From the NCBI RefSeq assembly GCF_947501415.1, contig NZ_CANMVL010000002.1, positions 1 through 64,000 of the forward strand: 64,000 nt of DNA, written 5' to 3'. Position 1 is the first letter of the stretch. Each line of letters starts with the position of its first letter. Of the stretch, positions 26,244-34,926 are shown piece by piece. The translations under genes were made by a program, and so were the position numbers. The stretch is from an uncultured Halomonas sp. GTDB lineage: Bacteria; Pseudomonadota; Gammaproteobacteria; Pseudomonadales; Halomonadaceae. The notes under the pieces are model-generated. The model was not told where the DNA came from and did not search any database. It was given only the letters and a program-made list of their open reading frames with translations.

Positions 26244-26731
26244 TCGTCCTCGTCCCCCCAGATCGCTCGGGCCTTTTTTCGCAATGTCAGTAGTGCAGCG
26301 GTTTCCGCCAGCGCGGCCTCCTTGCGGCGGAGCTCGCGCTTGAGTTCCTTGTTCTCCTGGCGCTCCGCCTTGCGTGCCTCACTCTGCTGCTTAGTGGCGG
26401 CATCACTTCGGTCGTTAGCGCCTTCACAGCTCGCACGCCAGCGCTGGACCTGCTCGGGATAGAGGCCACGCTGCCGGCAGTATTCAGCACGCTCAGCCTC
26501 GCTGAGGGCCGCTGTCTCCAGAACGGCGTGGAACTTGTCCTGCGAGCTCCAGCCTTCGGGATCATCGCTCTGGTCAGGTAGCAAACGGCCTGCTTGCCGA
26601 GCCTTCTTGCGCCAGTTGTACAGTGTCGCAGCGGAGATGCCTTCTTCCTGGGCCACTTCTGCCACCGTGCGGTTGTGCGGTGGGAGCAGCTTCTTGAGGA
26701 TGGCTTCCCGGCGCTCGTCGGAGTACTTCAT
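26240..26731 (-). CDS. IS3 orfA (transposase HTH subunit)
   Basis: About 163 residues. MKYSDERREAILKKLLPPHN then VAEVAQEEGISAATLYNWRK is the HTH_Tnp_1 domain. The C-terminal half is a charged coiled coil (ARKAERQENKELKRELRRKE). GAGGTTCCG precedes the start at 26731; a start at 26752 is possible. Intact, but its partner orfB is disrupted. Confidence 0.85.
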   Translation of the reverse strand: MKYSDERREAILKKLLPPHNRTVAEVAQEEGISAATLYNWRKKARQAGRLLPDQSDDPEGWSSQDKFHAVLETAALSEAERAEYCRQRGLYPEQVQRWRASCEGANDRSDAATKQQSEARKAERQENKELKRELRRKEAALAETAALLTLRKKARAIWGDEDE

Positions 26732-26805
26732 CGGAACCTCATCACGCCCCATATGGTTCAGAGTCTAACAGCCGCTGATACTCCAACTAGCGTGACAGTG
26801 GGGGG

Positions 26806-27744
26806 GAGCTTATTCTCGACATACCAATGCTGGCGGGCCGCCTCGGCGAGCTTTTTAGCGCTGAGATCGGCTGAGCTGATGTAGTAGCGGATCATCGGCT
26901 CCTCAGGGGCTTCATCACCCTCTTGGCGGAAGCTCATCACCACTCCCACCGTTTTTAAGCCTGGCCATTCATAGCTAAGCTCCTGAAATTCCTCGGAAAG
27001 CTCACTCACAATGTGATAGCGCGTCTCTTGCCGGCCTCGGTTCTTCTCATCTGTGACATAGGCATCCCCCTCAAAATTCGCCACCTTAGCTATGGGGAAC
27101 GCTCTTTCGAAGGCGTCAGCCAAGGCCGGCTGATTTCCCTTCACTGACAACAGATAATCAGCACCCTTCTGTAGGACCTGAGTGGCGATCTTTTTCTGGC
27201 AACCCATGGCATCGATCGTTACCAGGCAGCCTTGCAGATTGAGCAGCCTTAGGAGCTCAGGAATCGCCGTAATCTCGTTGGATTTTTGTGCCGTCTTGAC
27301 CTGCCCCAGCACAACGCCATTGGCCGCGCTGAAGGCACTGACCATGTGGATGGCACCCTTGTTCTTGCCACGGCAATACGAGCCGCGCAACGTCTTGCCA
27401 TCGATGGCCACCACTGCGCCCTCACTCACGTCATGGCAGGCCTTCATCCACTCGGCGAACGCACATTGCAGCTGCTCGGCATTGACCAGAGCCATCACCC
27501 TGGCCAAGGTGTCGTGGCTTGGGACGCCAGCTTCAAAATCGCCGTACTGTCGCAGAAAATCGAGCTTCGCATGGCCAAAATCCTCTATCTCGTCCCAACC
27601 TTCAGCACCACAGATCACCGCACAGACGGTCAGGAACAAGATGTCTGACAACTGATGCTGCACTTTCCACGCCTGGCGGAAGTCGGGAACAATCGATAAA
27701 TGGTGCATAAGAGACGGTGTCAGCATCGGATCATCCATGAGCAA
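26806..27744 (-). pseudogene. ISAs1 transposase copy 2, N-terminal part
   Basis: 312 native codons from MLMDDPMLTPSLMHHLSIVP to ARQHWYVENKL, uninterrupted through AVVAIDGKTLRGSYCRGKNK and DAMGCQKKIATQVLQKGADY. It is then cut by the IS3 end, and the remaining C-terminus is at 23537-23738. Confidence 0.85.
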
Positions 27745-27827
27745 AAGCTGCTAGATGACCACATAAGCTCCTACTGGTAAAGCGCTACGAAGCCCGTCGT
27801 AGAGCGGTTTTTCATGCATTTTCCCTG

Positions 27828-27923
27828 ACCATCGGGCCAGCAAACAAGTACATCGTGGTAACGCTTGGCAATATCGATCGCGACATACACGGTGTCTGGC
27901 ATAAGCTGAGTGGAGGCAGCCAT
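27828..27923 (-). pseudogene. Second IS110-type transposase, N-terminal stub
   Basis: About 32 codons: MAASTQLMPDTVYVAIDIAK, then RYHDVLVCWPDGQ, the first Asp motif of a different IS110 subgroup. ISAs1 copy 2 cut it at 27827. Its upstream end (27924-28012) meets an IS3 remnant. Confidence 0.72.
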
Positions 27924-28012
27924 CGTCGGTCTCCTTGTGATGATGTGGGTCACACAAGGATCTCTTTGGCCACGATGGCTGCCGCTAACCAGAATGTTCC
28001 GTAGGTACTACG

Positions 28013-28311
28013 GCTTGGTCTTCAGTAGCCGGCACTACACGGGCACGGTGAAGGCCTATGGGCTGACGCAGGAGTTCACGACGCCGTATACACCAGAACA
28101 GAACGGGCTCGTCGAGCGCTTCTTCCGCTCCTTAAAGGAAGAGTGCATCTGGCAACATCGGTTCGAATCGTTGGGCCAGGCCCGAGCGGTGATCGGCCGC
28201 TGGATCCGGTACTACAACGAAGTGCGGCCACATCAGTCGTTGGGCTATATGGCACCCCGAGCACACCCGGCATTAGCCGCGTAGGGTGTGAAAAAATCAG
28301 GGGGTCATTAC
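28013..28311 (+). pseudogene. IS3 orfB 3' fragment and end
   Basis: The frame [40 protein letters not shown] and [16 protein letters not shown] is nearly identical to 14955-15223 but lacks the first two thirds of orfB. It ends at 28284 and is followed by the GGGGGTCATTACA end at about 28311. Confidence 0.82.
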
Positions 28312-28545
28312 AGTGCAGCATGAGCGCCAAGGGCAACTGCTACGACAAGGCCTGCGCCGGGAGCTTCTTTCACAGCCTCAAGGTCGAAGCCATTCACGGC
28401 GAGCGATTCGTAACCCAGGAACCCATGCCTCGCTAAGTGGTCGAGTACATTGAGTTGGATTACAACCGGCAGCGCCGGCACAGTGCTATCAGGATGATCA
28501 GCCCGGAGACCTTCGAAGCTCGAATGGTCGCTTAGATCGGTGTCC
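28312..28545 (+). pseudogene. IS3-type orfB 3' remnant
   Basis: [38 protein letters not shown], a stop, then VVEYIELDYNRQRRHSAIRM. Related to the fragment at 12557-12869 but with several substitutions and at least two stops. Confidence 0.75.
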
Positions 28546-28689
28546 ACCAATGCTGGGTAAGATCAAGATGGCGATAGCAGTGCTTTATGACAACACCGTA
28601 CCTAATGAGCCATGTGTTGCGTTTGGCCTTAGTGGCTGCCATTTGATTGAATTTGTTGAACGTTTTTTTATTAATAGTATTAAGAAAGC

Positions 28690-30120
28690 TTATTTTCTTA
28701 AGCTCCAGACAATTCTTTTCAAGTCTTTATCGAAAAAAACACTAAGGCTTGCGCACAGCATTAAAGTTAGCATTCCAAACACTATAATCAACAAAAAATC
28801 AGGATAATTAAAACTTCCTAGCGCACCTTTAATAGAGTATATAAATAAATAAACTGCAAGACCAACCACCACAACAACCTGCATGTCTTTCAGTTGCGCC
28901 CATAGTGGATAATTAATTATACTTCCACTAACACTCGAGTTTATTATATATGAAGAAAAAGAGAAAAGAACTAAGGAGACAACTATGCCCATTACACCAT
29001 AAGCCAGACCAGCCGCTAAAAAACAGACCCCTAAAGCTTTTTTAACAACTTCAATAATGAGTAGCAGATCGCTTCGTCCTTTTACTTTCAATATATTCAA
29101 GTTATATACACTAACAGGGCGTATAATGGATGCCGTTGCTAATATTTGAAGATAAGGAGCGGCAGGCAACCATTTTTCACCTAATAAAAAACGAATCAAC
29201 TCTTCGGCTAGCAGTATCAACACTAACATGACAGGGAAAGTGACAGATATTACCAGTTTCATGGTTTTTTTGTATGCGCTTTTTAGGGAAGCATCGCTAT
29301 TTATATTAGAAAAGTATGGGTAAGTAACCTTTCCCAGCACAGCACTAAGCTGCTGCACAGGAAACAATCGCAACATTTCGGCTTGATGAAAGTACCCCAC
29401 CTGAACAGGAGAGTAAAATTTTCCGATCACAATTCGATAGACGTCGTTGAATATGGTATCGATAAGACTAGCCAAGGTTAACTTGTAACCGAACCGAAAG
29501 TGGTGTTTGAATTTTTCTTTATCGAAAACCAACGACGGCTTCCAGGGAATGAAAAGCCAGTTCTGGACAGTAAACACCAATGCTTGCGCGAGATTAAGCC
29601 ACACTAGGCTCCATACTTCATACCCTGTGTAGGCCATGCTTACACCAACACCCCCCCCAATAATCGCCGATGGGATTTGCAGCTGCATTTGGAGCTTGAA
29701 GTTCATTTCCTTTGTAAGTTTTGCAACATGCACAGCAACGAATGAACGGATAACAAAGCTTAATGCTAGCACACGGACTATGTCGGTTAGAACGGCCTGT
29801 TTGTAAAAGGCTGCGATATAAGGCGCAGCTATGAAGACCAATCCATAAACAGAACAACTTACAATCAAGTTGGTTACGAACACAGTGGAATAATCTTTTT
29901 GCTCTGGCGTTTTGGTGCGGATGAGAGAGCTGGTCATACCACTGTCCATCAGCGTCGCCCCGATAGATACGAAAACGATGACCATAGCAATCAAACCGAA
30001 CATTTCGGGTGTCAGCAGCCTTGCTAGAATTACTTGTACACCGAAGTTAATTATCTGTACGCTAAGTTGCTGTACAAAACTCCATTTCACTCCGGTGATA
30101 GCTTGTCGCTTGAGACTCAC
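28690..30120 (-). CDS. wzx: Wzx-type polysaccharide flippase, WzxC-like
   Basis: 476 residues with 12-14 predicted membrane helices, MOP/PST superfamily. MSLKRQAITGVKWSFVQQLS then VQVILARLLTPEMFGLIAMV is the Polysacc_synt_3 (WzxC) signature. FRFGYKLTLASLIDTIFNDVYRIVIGKFYSP in the middle is also typical. It would flip the undecaprenyl-linked repeat unit to the periplasm for the Wzy-like polymerase at 16134. Now isolated between IS remnants on both sides. Confidence 0.88.
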   Translation of the reverse strand: MSLKRQAITGVKWSFVQQLSVQIINFGVQVILARLLTPEMFGLIAMVIVFVSIGATLMDSGMTSSLIRTKTPEQKDYSTVFVTNLIVSCSVYGLVFIAAPYIAAFYKQAVLTDIVRVLALSFVIRSFVAVHVAKLTKEMNFKLQMQLQIPSAIIGGGVGVSMAYTGYEVWSLVWLNLAQALVFTVQNWLFIPWKPSLVFDKEKFKHHFRFGYKLTLASLIDTIFNDVYRIVIGKFYSPVQVGYFHQAEMLRLFPVQQLSAVLGKVTYPYFSNINSDASLKSAYKKTMKLVISVTFPVMLVLILLAEELIRFLLGEKWLPAAPYLQILATASIIRPVSVYNLNILKVKGRSDLLLIIEVVKKALGVCFLAAGLAYGVMGIVVSLVLFSFSSYIINSSVSGSIINYPLWAQLKDMQVVVVVGLAVYLFIYSIKGALGSFNYPDFLLIIVFGMLTLMLCASLSVFFDKDLKRIVWSLRK

Positions 30121-30337
30121 TGAAATTAGTTCTCTTTGATTTCTGTCACTTGCAGATGGATAGTCACTGAACCCGCCTCACTCATAGGAGCGCTGATCGA
30201 TCCATGCCTGGATTCATAGAATAACCGCAGCCCTTTGGACCGTACGTGTAGGGTCCCGGATGATCAAATGAGCTATAGGAGTTATCCTTTGCTGGCAGCC
30301 AGAGAGCTTCTACAGCAATTCATCCGGGAGCAGGTTC

Positions 30338-30562
30338 ATGGACATCAAGCTGCATAAGCAAGCGACCACGACACCGAAAATCCGTGCCGAGATCCAGGCA
30401 GCACCCTCCAGCATCACGGATAGCGAGTTGGCCCGTCAGTATGGCGTATCCGACTCGACCATACGCCGCTGGCGATACCGCGACGATGTCCATGACCGGC
30501 CGCATACACGCCACAACCTACTGGCCACGCTCACTACCGAGCAGGAAGACGTGCTGATCGCC
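30338..30562 (+). pseudogene. IS481-type transposase, N-terminal stub
   Basis: 75 codons: MDIKLHKQATTTPKIRAEIQ, SELARQYGVSDSTIRRWRYR, DRPHTRHNLLATLTTEQED, an HTH of the IS481 type. Cut by an ISAs1 end at 30563. Confidence 0.78.
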
Positions 30563-30675
30563 CAGGGAAAACGCATGAAAAAACGGTTCTTCGTCGTTTC
30601 ATGTGGATTTGGCCTGGTCGAACAGGCGGCCCACCGGGCTGCCAATCAGGTAGATCATGGCGATGAAGTTGGCCT
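30563..30675. repeat. ISAs1 end fused to ISL3 right-end fragment, copy 2
   Basis: Same arrangement as 23402-23514: ISAs1 terminal repeat, 91 bp of ISL3 right end (30585-30675), then the next ISAs1 end. Nearly base-identical to copy 1. Confidence 0.8.
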
Positions 30676-31916
30676 CAGGGAAAACGCATGAAAAAACCTA
30701 CACCGCGAGAATGTCTGCCAGATAGGTATCATCCAGCGCCGCTTTCTTCTGTTTTTGCCGAACTCCGCCCTTGAAAGACTTCTCCCCTTTCAAGTAATTC
30801 AGTGCAATATGCCGGACCCTGGCGAGGTTTTCTGCCGCCTGTCCGCGATGGATTTTGCAGGCATCCTCACGAAGCGCCACGTCCAAGGACCAGTGAAGTT
30901 TTGCCTCAATGTGCCAGTGCTGCCGGGCCGCTTCGGCGAGCTTTTTAGCGCTGAGATCAGCTGAGCTGATGTAGTAGCGGATCATCGGCTCCTCAGGGGC
31001 TTCATCACCCTCTTGGCGGAAGCTCATCACCACTCCCACCGTTTTTAGGCCTGGCCATTCATAGCTAAGCTCCTGAAATTCCTCGGAAAGCTCACTCACG
31101 ATGTGATAGCGCGTCTCTTGCCGGCCTCGGTTCTTCTCATCTGTGACATAGGCATCCCCCTCAAAATTCGCCACCTTAGCTATGGGGAACGCTCTTTCGA
31201 AGGCGTCAGCCAAGGCCGGCTGATTTCCCTTCACTGACAACAGATAATCAGCACCCTTCTGTAGGACCTGAGTGGCGATCTTTTTCTGGCAACCCATGGC
31301 ATCGATCGTTACCAGGCAGCCTTGCAGATTGAGCAGCTTTAGGAGCTCAGGAATCGCCGTAATCTCGTTGGATTTTTGTGCCGTCTTGACCTGCCCCAGC
31401 ACAACGCCATTGGCCGCGCTGAAGGCACTGACCATGTGGATGGCACCCTTGTTCTTGCCACGGCAATACGAGCCGCGCAACGTCTTGCCATCGATGGCCA
31501 CCACTGCGCCCTCACTCACGTCATGGCAGGCCTTCATCCACTCGGCGAACGCACATTGCAGCTGCTCGGCATTGACCAGAGCCATCACCCTGGCCAAGGT
31601 GTCGTGGCTTGGGGCACCAGCTTCAAAATCGCCGTACTGGCGAAGAAAATCGAGCTTCGCGTGGCCAAAATCTTCGATTTCGTCCCATCCTTCTGCACCA
31701 CAGATCACCGCACAGACGGTCAAAAAGAGGATGTCGGATAGCTGATGTTGCACTTTCCACGCCTGGCGGAAGTCAGTATCGATCGATAAATGGTGCATTA
31801 GCGACGGTGTCAGCATTGGATCATCCATGCGCAAAAGCCGCTAGATGACCACATTAGCCCTACTGGTAAAGCGCTACAAAGCCCATCGTAGCGCCGTTTT
31901 TCATGCGTTTTCCATG
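30676..31916 (-). mobile_element. ISAs1 copy 3, complete
   Basis: Ends CAGGGAAAACGCATGAAAAA (30676) and an inverse copy at about 31897-31916 with one changed base (CATGG for CAGGG). About 1241 bp with an intact transposase. Confidence 0.87.
30698..31834 (-). CDS. ISAs1-family transposase, intact
   Basis: 378 residues, uninterrupted. N-terminal DDE_Tnp_1-associated domain (KVQHQLSDILFLTVCAVICG), then AVVAIDGKTLRGSYCRGKNK with the first catalytic Asp, VTIDAMGCQKKIATQVLQKG (second Asp), YLLSVKGNQPALADAF and the C-terminal HWHIEAKLHWSLDVALREDA with the Glu. This is the only full-length copy here and could mobilise the others. Confidence 0.9.
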   Translation of the reverse strand: MRMDDPMLTPSLMHHLSIDTDFRQAWKVQHQLSDILFLTVCAVICGAEGWDEIEDFGHAKLDFLRQYGDFEAGAPSHDTLARVMALVNAEQLQCAFAEWMKACHDVSEGAVVAIDGKTLRGSYCRGKNKGAIHMVSAFSAANGVVLGQVKTAQKSNEITAIPELLKLLNLQGCLVTIDAMGCQKKIATQVLQKGADYLLSVKGNQPALADAFERAFPIAKVANFEGDAYVTDEKNRGRQETRYHIVSELSEEFQELSYEWPGLKTVGVVMSFRQEGDEAPEEPMIRYYISSADLSAKKLAEAARQHWHIEAKLHWSLDVALREDACKIHRGQAAENLARVRHIALNYLKGEKSFKGGVRQKQKKAALDDTYLADILAV

Positions 31917-31936
31917 GCCAAGACGGTAGGCAGCTT

Positions 31937-31974
31937 GGGTCAGACCCCCGGCCATCCCTGGCCGGTGTCTGACC
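31937..31974 (-). terminator. Long hairpin after the epimerase gene
   Basis: GGGTCAGAC (31937-31945) pairs with GTCTGACCC (31966-31974), and the inside CCGGCCA/TGGCCGG extends the stem to about 16 bp around a 4-nt loop. It lies 83 bp past the epimerase stop, with no U-tract. Confidence 0.6.
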
Positions 31975-32056
31975 CGGCGCGAAATAGCCATTGCGGTCGC
32001 CGCAGCAAGCTGAGCTTTTACAGTTCGGATTGTTGACGTTTAGCGATAAGGAGTGT

Positions 32057-33079
32057 TTAAACCTTGTAGTAGTCTCGGTACCAGGCAACAAAGTTGGCGA
32101 CACCCTGCTTTACGGGGGTAGCGGGCTTGTAGCCTACGGCACGCTCGAGTTCGCTTGAATCGGCGTAGGTATCGGGTACATCACCGGGCTGCAACGGCAG
32201 CAGCTCCTTGATGGCCGGCTTGCCCAGCGCCTCTTCGATGGCCTCGATATAGGCGGAGAGCTTTACCGGGTCGTTGTTGCCGATATTGAAGATCCGGTAG
32301 GGGGCGTTGCTGGTGGCCGGGTCGGGGCTGTCGCTGCTCCACTCGGGGTTGGGGGCGGCGATATCGTCGCTTGCGCGAATCACCCCTTCGACGATGTCAT
32401 CCACATAGGTGAAGTCCCGGGTGTGGTTGCCGTGGTTGAACACCGGGATTGGCTCGCCGGCGAGCGTCTTCCTGGTGAACAGGAATAGCGCCATATCGGG
32501 CCGGCCCCATGGGCCGTAAACGGTGAAGAAGCGCAGCCCGGTGGTGGGAAGCTGGAAAAGATGGCTGTAGCTATGGGCCATCAGTTCGTTGGCCTTCTTG
32601 GTGGCGGCGTAGAACTGCAGCGGGTGGTTGACCCCTTCATGCTCGGAAAACGGCATGCTGGTGTTGGCGCCATATACGCTGCTGGTGCTGGCGTAGGTAA
32701 GGTGCTCCACCTTGTGATGCCGGCATGCCTCGAGGATATTGGTAAACGCCACCAGATTGCTCTGCACATAAGCGTGGGGGTTCTCCAGGGAGTAACGCAC
32801 GCCGGCCTGGGCAGCCAGGTGGATAACCCGATCGGGCTTGTGGGCCTTGAAGGCCTCATCCACCGCTTGAGTATCGGCCAGGTCCTTACGGATAAAGGTG
32901 TAGTCGGCACCGGTGCGCGAGGCGGTGGCGTCCAGCTCCGCCAGGCGAGCCTCCTTGATGGCGGGGTCGTAGTAGTCGTTGACCACATCGAAGCCGACCA
33001 CGCTGTCGCCGCGCTCTAGGAGGCGTTTGGCGGTGTGGAAGCCGATAAAACCGGCGTTGCCTGTCACAAGAATCTTCAT
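32057..33079 (-). CDS. UDP-glucuronate 4-epimerase
   Basis: About 340 residues, extended SDR. The NAD site is [24 protein letters not shown] and the catalytic pair YAATKKANE (Y-x3-K) follow, and [20 protein letters not shown] is the signature of UDP-glucuronate/galacturonate epimerases (CapI/WbnF/GalE-like). It interconverts UDP-GlcA and UDP-GalA. The start at 33079 has AAAGG upstream; the ATG at 33106 is less likely. It is the last gene of the wza-wzb-wzc operon. Confidence 0.88.
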   Translation of the reverse strand: MKILVTGNAGFIGFHTAKRLLERGDSVVGFDVVNDYYDPAIKEARLAELDATASRTGADYTFIRKDLADTQAVDEAFKAHKPDRVIHLAAQAGVRYSLENPHAYVQSNLVAFTNILEACRHHKVEHLTYASTSSVYGANTSMPFSEHEGVNHPLQFYAATKKANELMAHSYSHLFQLPTTGLRFFTVYGPWGRPDMALFLFTRKTLAGEPIPVFNHGNHTRDFTYVDDIVEGVIRASDDIAAPNPEWSSDSPDPATSNAPYRIFNIGNNDPVKLSAYIEAIEEALGKPAIKELLPLQPGDVPDTYADSSELERAVGYKPATPVKQGVANFVAWYRDYYKV

Positions 33080-33130
33080 GAGTGCCTTTTGTCTATCCGG
33101 GATCAATATTTTGGGGTCAATACTCTTGCT

Positions 33131-34738
33131 TCATCGTGAACCAAAGCCGGTAAAGATGGTGCGTAGGGTGCGGATCACGATCAGCACATCGAGCCAGAAC
33201 GAGAAGTGCTTTATGTAGTAGAAATCGTACTCCAGCTTGCGGTTCATGCCATCGACCTCCGCCGCGTAGCCCTGCTCCACCTGGGCCCAGCCGGAGATTC
33301 CCGGGCGCACCACATGGCGATAGTGAAAGAAGGGAACATCGTCGCGGTACCAGGTCGAGAGATCCATCGACTCCGGGCGTGGGCCAATCAGGCTCATGTC
33401 GCCCTTGAGCACATTGAATACCTGAGGCAACTCATCGATGCGGTACTTGCGAATCACCCGCCCTACCCGGGTAATACGCGGGTCGTGGCCATCCTGGGTG
33501 AAGCCGTCACCTTTGCGATCGATATACATGCTACGAAACTTGAAGACGGTAAAAGGCCGGAAGTGAAGTCCCATGCGCGGCTGTGTGAAGAACACCGGCC
33601 CCGGGGTCTCCAGGCGAATGGCCACGGCGGTTACCGCCATGATCGGCAGCAGTAGCGGCAGCAGCAGCAGCACCCCCACCACATCGAGAAATCGCTTGAG
33701 GATCTCGTAGCCCTCGTCGGGCTGCAGGTTGCCCATGCGATTATCCTGCAACGAGACTCGCCCGGTCAGCGTTTCAAAGGTGCTGCTGGCGTGGTAGACC
33801 GGAATGCGATGCAGGGTGCAGTCGGAGAGAAAGCGCTGCCAGGGCTCCGAAAGGCCGCAACGCAGGTCGGCCACCACGCCATCAACATGCAGGCCCTCCA
33901 GGCTGGGAGACTCCAGCACGTGCCACTCCGCCGTGGTGTGCTGGCTAAGTTCACGGGCTCGACCGTGGGGCACCACGGCGTAATGCAGCCGTCGGTGCGG
34001 TTCCGTCAACAGGTAGGCCGCGCTGAGGACGATCGCCGCTACCACATAGCTGAAGAGCAAGTGCCAACCATCATGGGGAACAGCCAGCAGCTCCAGCCCA
34101 CCCCATAACACGCCGTAGCAGACGCTCAATGCCGGAATGACCAGCTGATGAGCACGGGTGCCGGGCAACTGCGAGAGGTGTTGCACGGCCATGAGAGGCA
34201 CCAAGCAGGCGGCGATGGCGCCACCCAGCGCCACCCACTGTGCGCTTGTCGCCTGTTGCCAGAAGCCCCAGCCCCAAAGGAGACCAGCGGGCAGCACGAC
34301 GGCCACCAGCAGCCCCACCAGGCGCTGAACGCGCCAGCTATGCAATAACCGCTGGTGAAGGCTGGCGTGGCGGCGGCGACGATCCATGTCGCTGTCTTCA
34401 TCGCTGGGCTGAACCTGACGAAAGTGGCGAACCGGTTTGCCAGACTGGCGGGGCCAGCCCCCCTGTGCTGGGCCGGCTTCGTCTAGCCTGGCCTGGCTTG
34501 GCTGGTCCCGATCTAGCGTGGCTTCGCTTGCCTGGGCCTGGGCTAGGGTGGCTTCGCTTGCCTGAAGCTGGTCTTGGCCCCGCGCTGCCACCTGGCTAAC
34601 TCTGGCGTGGTTCACCATGGATGGAGGACCGAAGCTGGAGATCGAGGGAGCGCCTTCCCGAGCCATGTTGATCATGGATTCGGGGGCTTCGCCTACCGCT
34701 CGGGGTTGCTGTTCCCCATCCACGAGACTCTTTGCCAT
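33131..34738 (-). CDS. Long-type priming sugar transferase, WcaJ/WbaP-like
   Basis: 535 residues. The C-terminal 200 residues form the bacterial sugar transferase domain: [62 protein letters not shown] and RPGISGWAQVEQGYA. Four membrane helices precede it (about 143-255). The first 130 residues are atypical: hydrophilic, with imperfect repeats QASEATLAQAQASEATLDRD and SQARLDEAG. It starts the second lipid-linked glycan in the region, usually with hexose-1-phosphate. Several later ATGs exist (for example 34670), so the repeat region may be partly untranslated. Confidence 0.85.
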   Translation of the reverse strand: MAKSLVDGEQQPRAVGEAPESMINMAREGAPSISSFGPPSMVNHARVSQVAARGQDQLQASEATLAQAQASEATLDRDQPSQARLDEAGPAQGGWPRQSGKPVRHFRQVQPSDEDSDMDRRRRHASLHQRLLHSWRVQRLVGLLVAVVLPAGLLWGWGFWQQATSAQWVALGGAIAACLVPLMAVQHLSQLPGTRAHQLVIPALSVCYGVLWGGLELLAVPHDGWHLLFSYVVAAIVLSAAYLLTEPHRRLHYAVVPHGRARELSQHTTAEWHVLESPSLEGLHVDGVVADLRCGLSEPWQRFLSDCTLHRIPVYHASSTFETLTGRVSLQDNRMGNLQPDEGYEILKRFLDVVGVLLLLPLLLPIMAVTAVAIRLETPGPVFFTQPRMGLHFRPFTVFKFRSMYIDRKGDGFTQDGHDPRITRVGRVIRKYRIDELPQVFNVLKGDMSLIGPRPESMDLSTWYRDDVPFFHYRHVVRPGISGWAQVEQGYAAEVDGMNRKLEYDFYYIKHFSFWLDVLIVIRTLRTIFTGFGSR

Positions 34739-34926
34739 GTTCGGCCCCTTGCGCCCTTTGACGTCTGCTGTGACCTCAGGTCACCGAATGTTGTACTCTC
34801 CTTCTTATCCTGCCACTTTGTAACAAATTGTTATGCTGCTTTTCCTGGTCACTTTTCTCTATGTGACCCACCCCGCTCGTCGTTCGAACATATGAGCAAG
34901 GGTCCCTTCAAGTAGTAGAAAATTAC

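Larger units (their letters stand above)
23739..26805 (-). mobile_element. IS3-family element interrupted by IS110
   Basis: Terminal inverted repeats ACTGTCAAGCTTGTTGGA (left, 23743 onward) and ACTGTCACGCTAGTTGGA (right, inverse ending near 26800) match at 16 of 18 positions. It contains orfA (26240-26731) and an orfB divided by the IS110 at 24216-25623. Without the insert the element would be about 1.66 kb. Confidence 0.85.
23515..27827 (-). mobile_element. ISAs1 copy 2, split by an IS3 element that is itself split by IS110
   Basis: ISAs1 ends lie at 23515 and 27827. ISAs1 sequence runs 23515-23738 and resumes at 26806, with GAGC (or GGAGC) repeated on both sides as target duplication. The interior is the IS3 element at 23739-26805. 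Confidence 0.85.
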
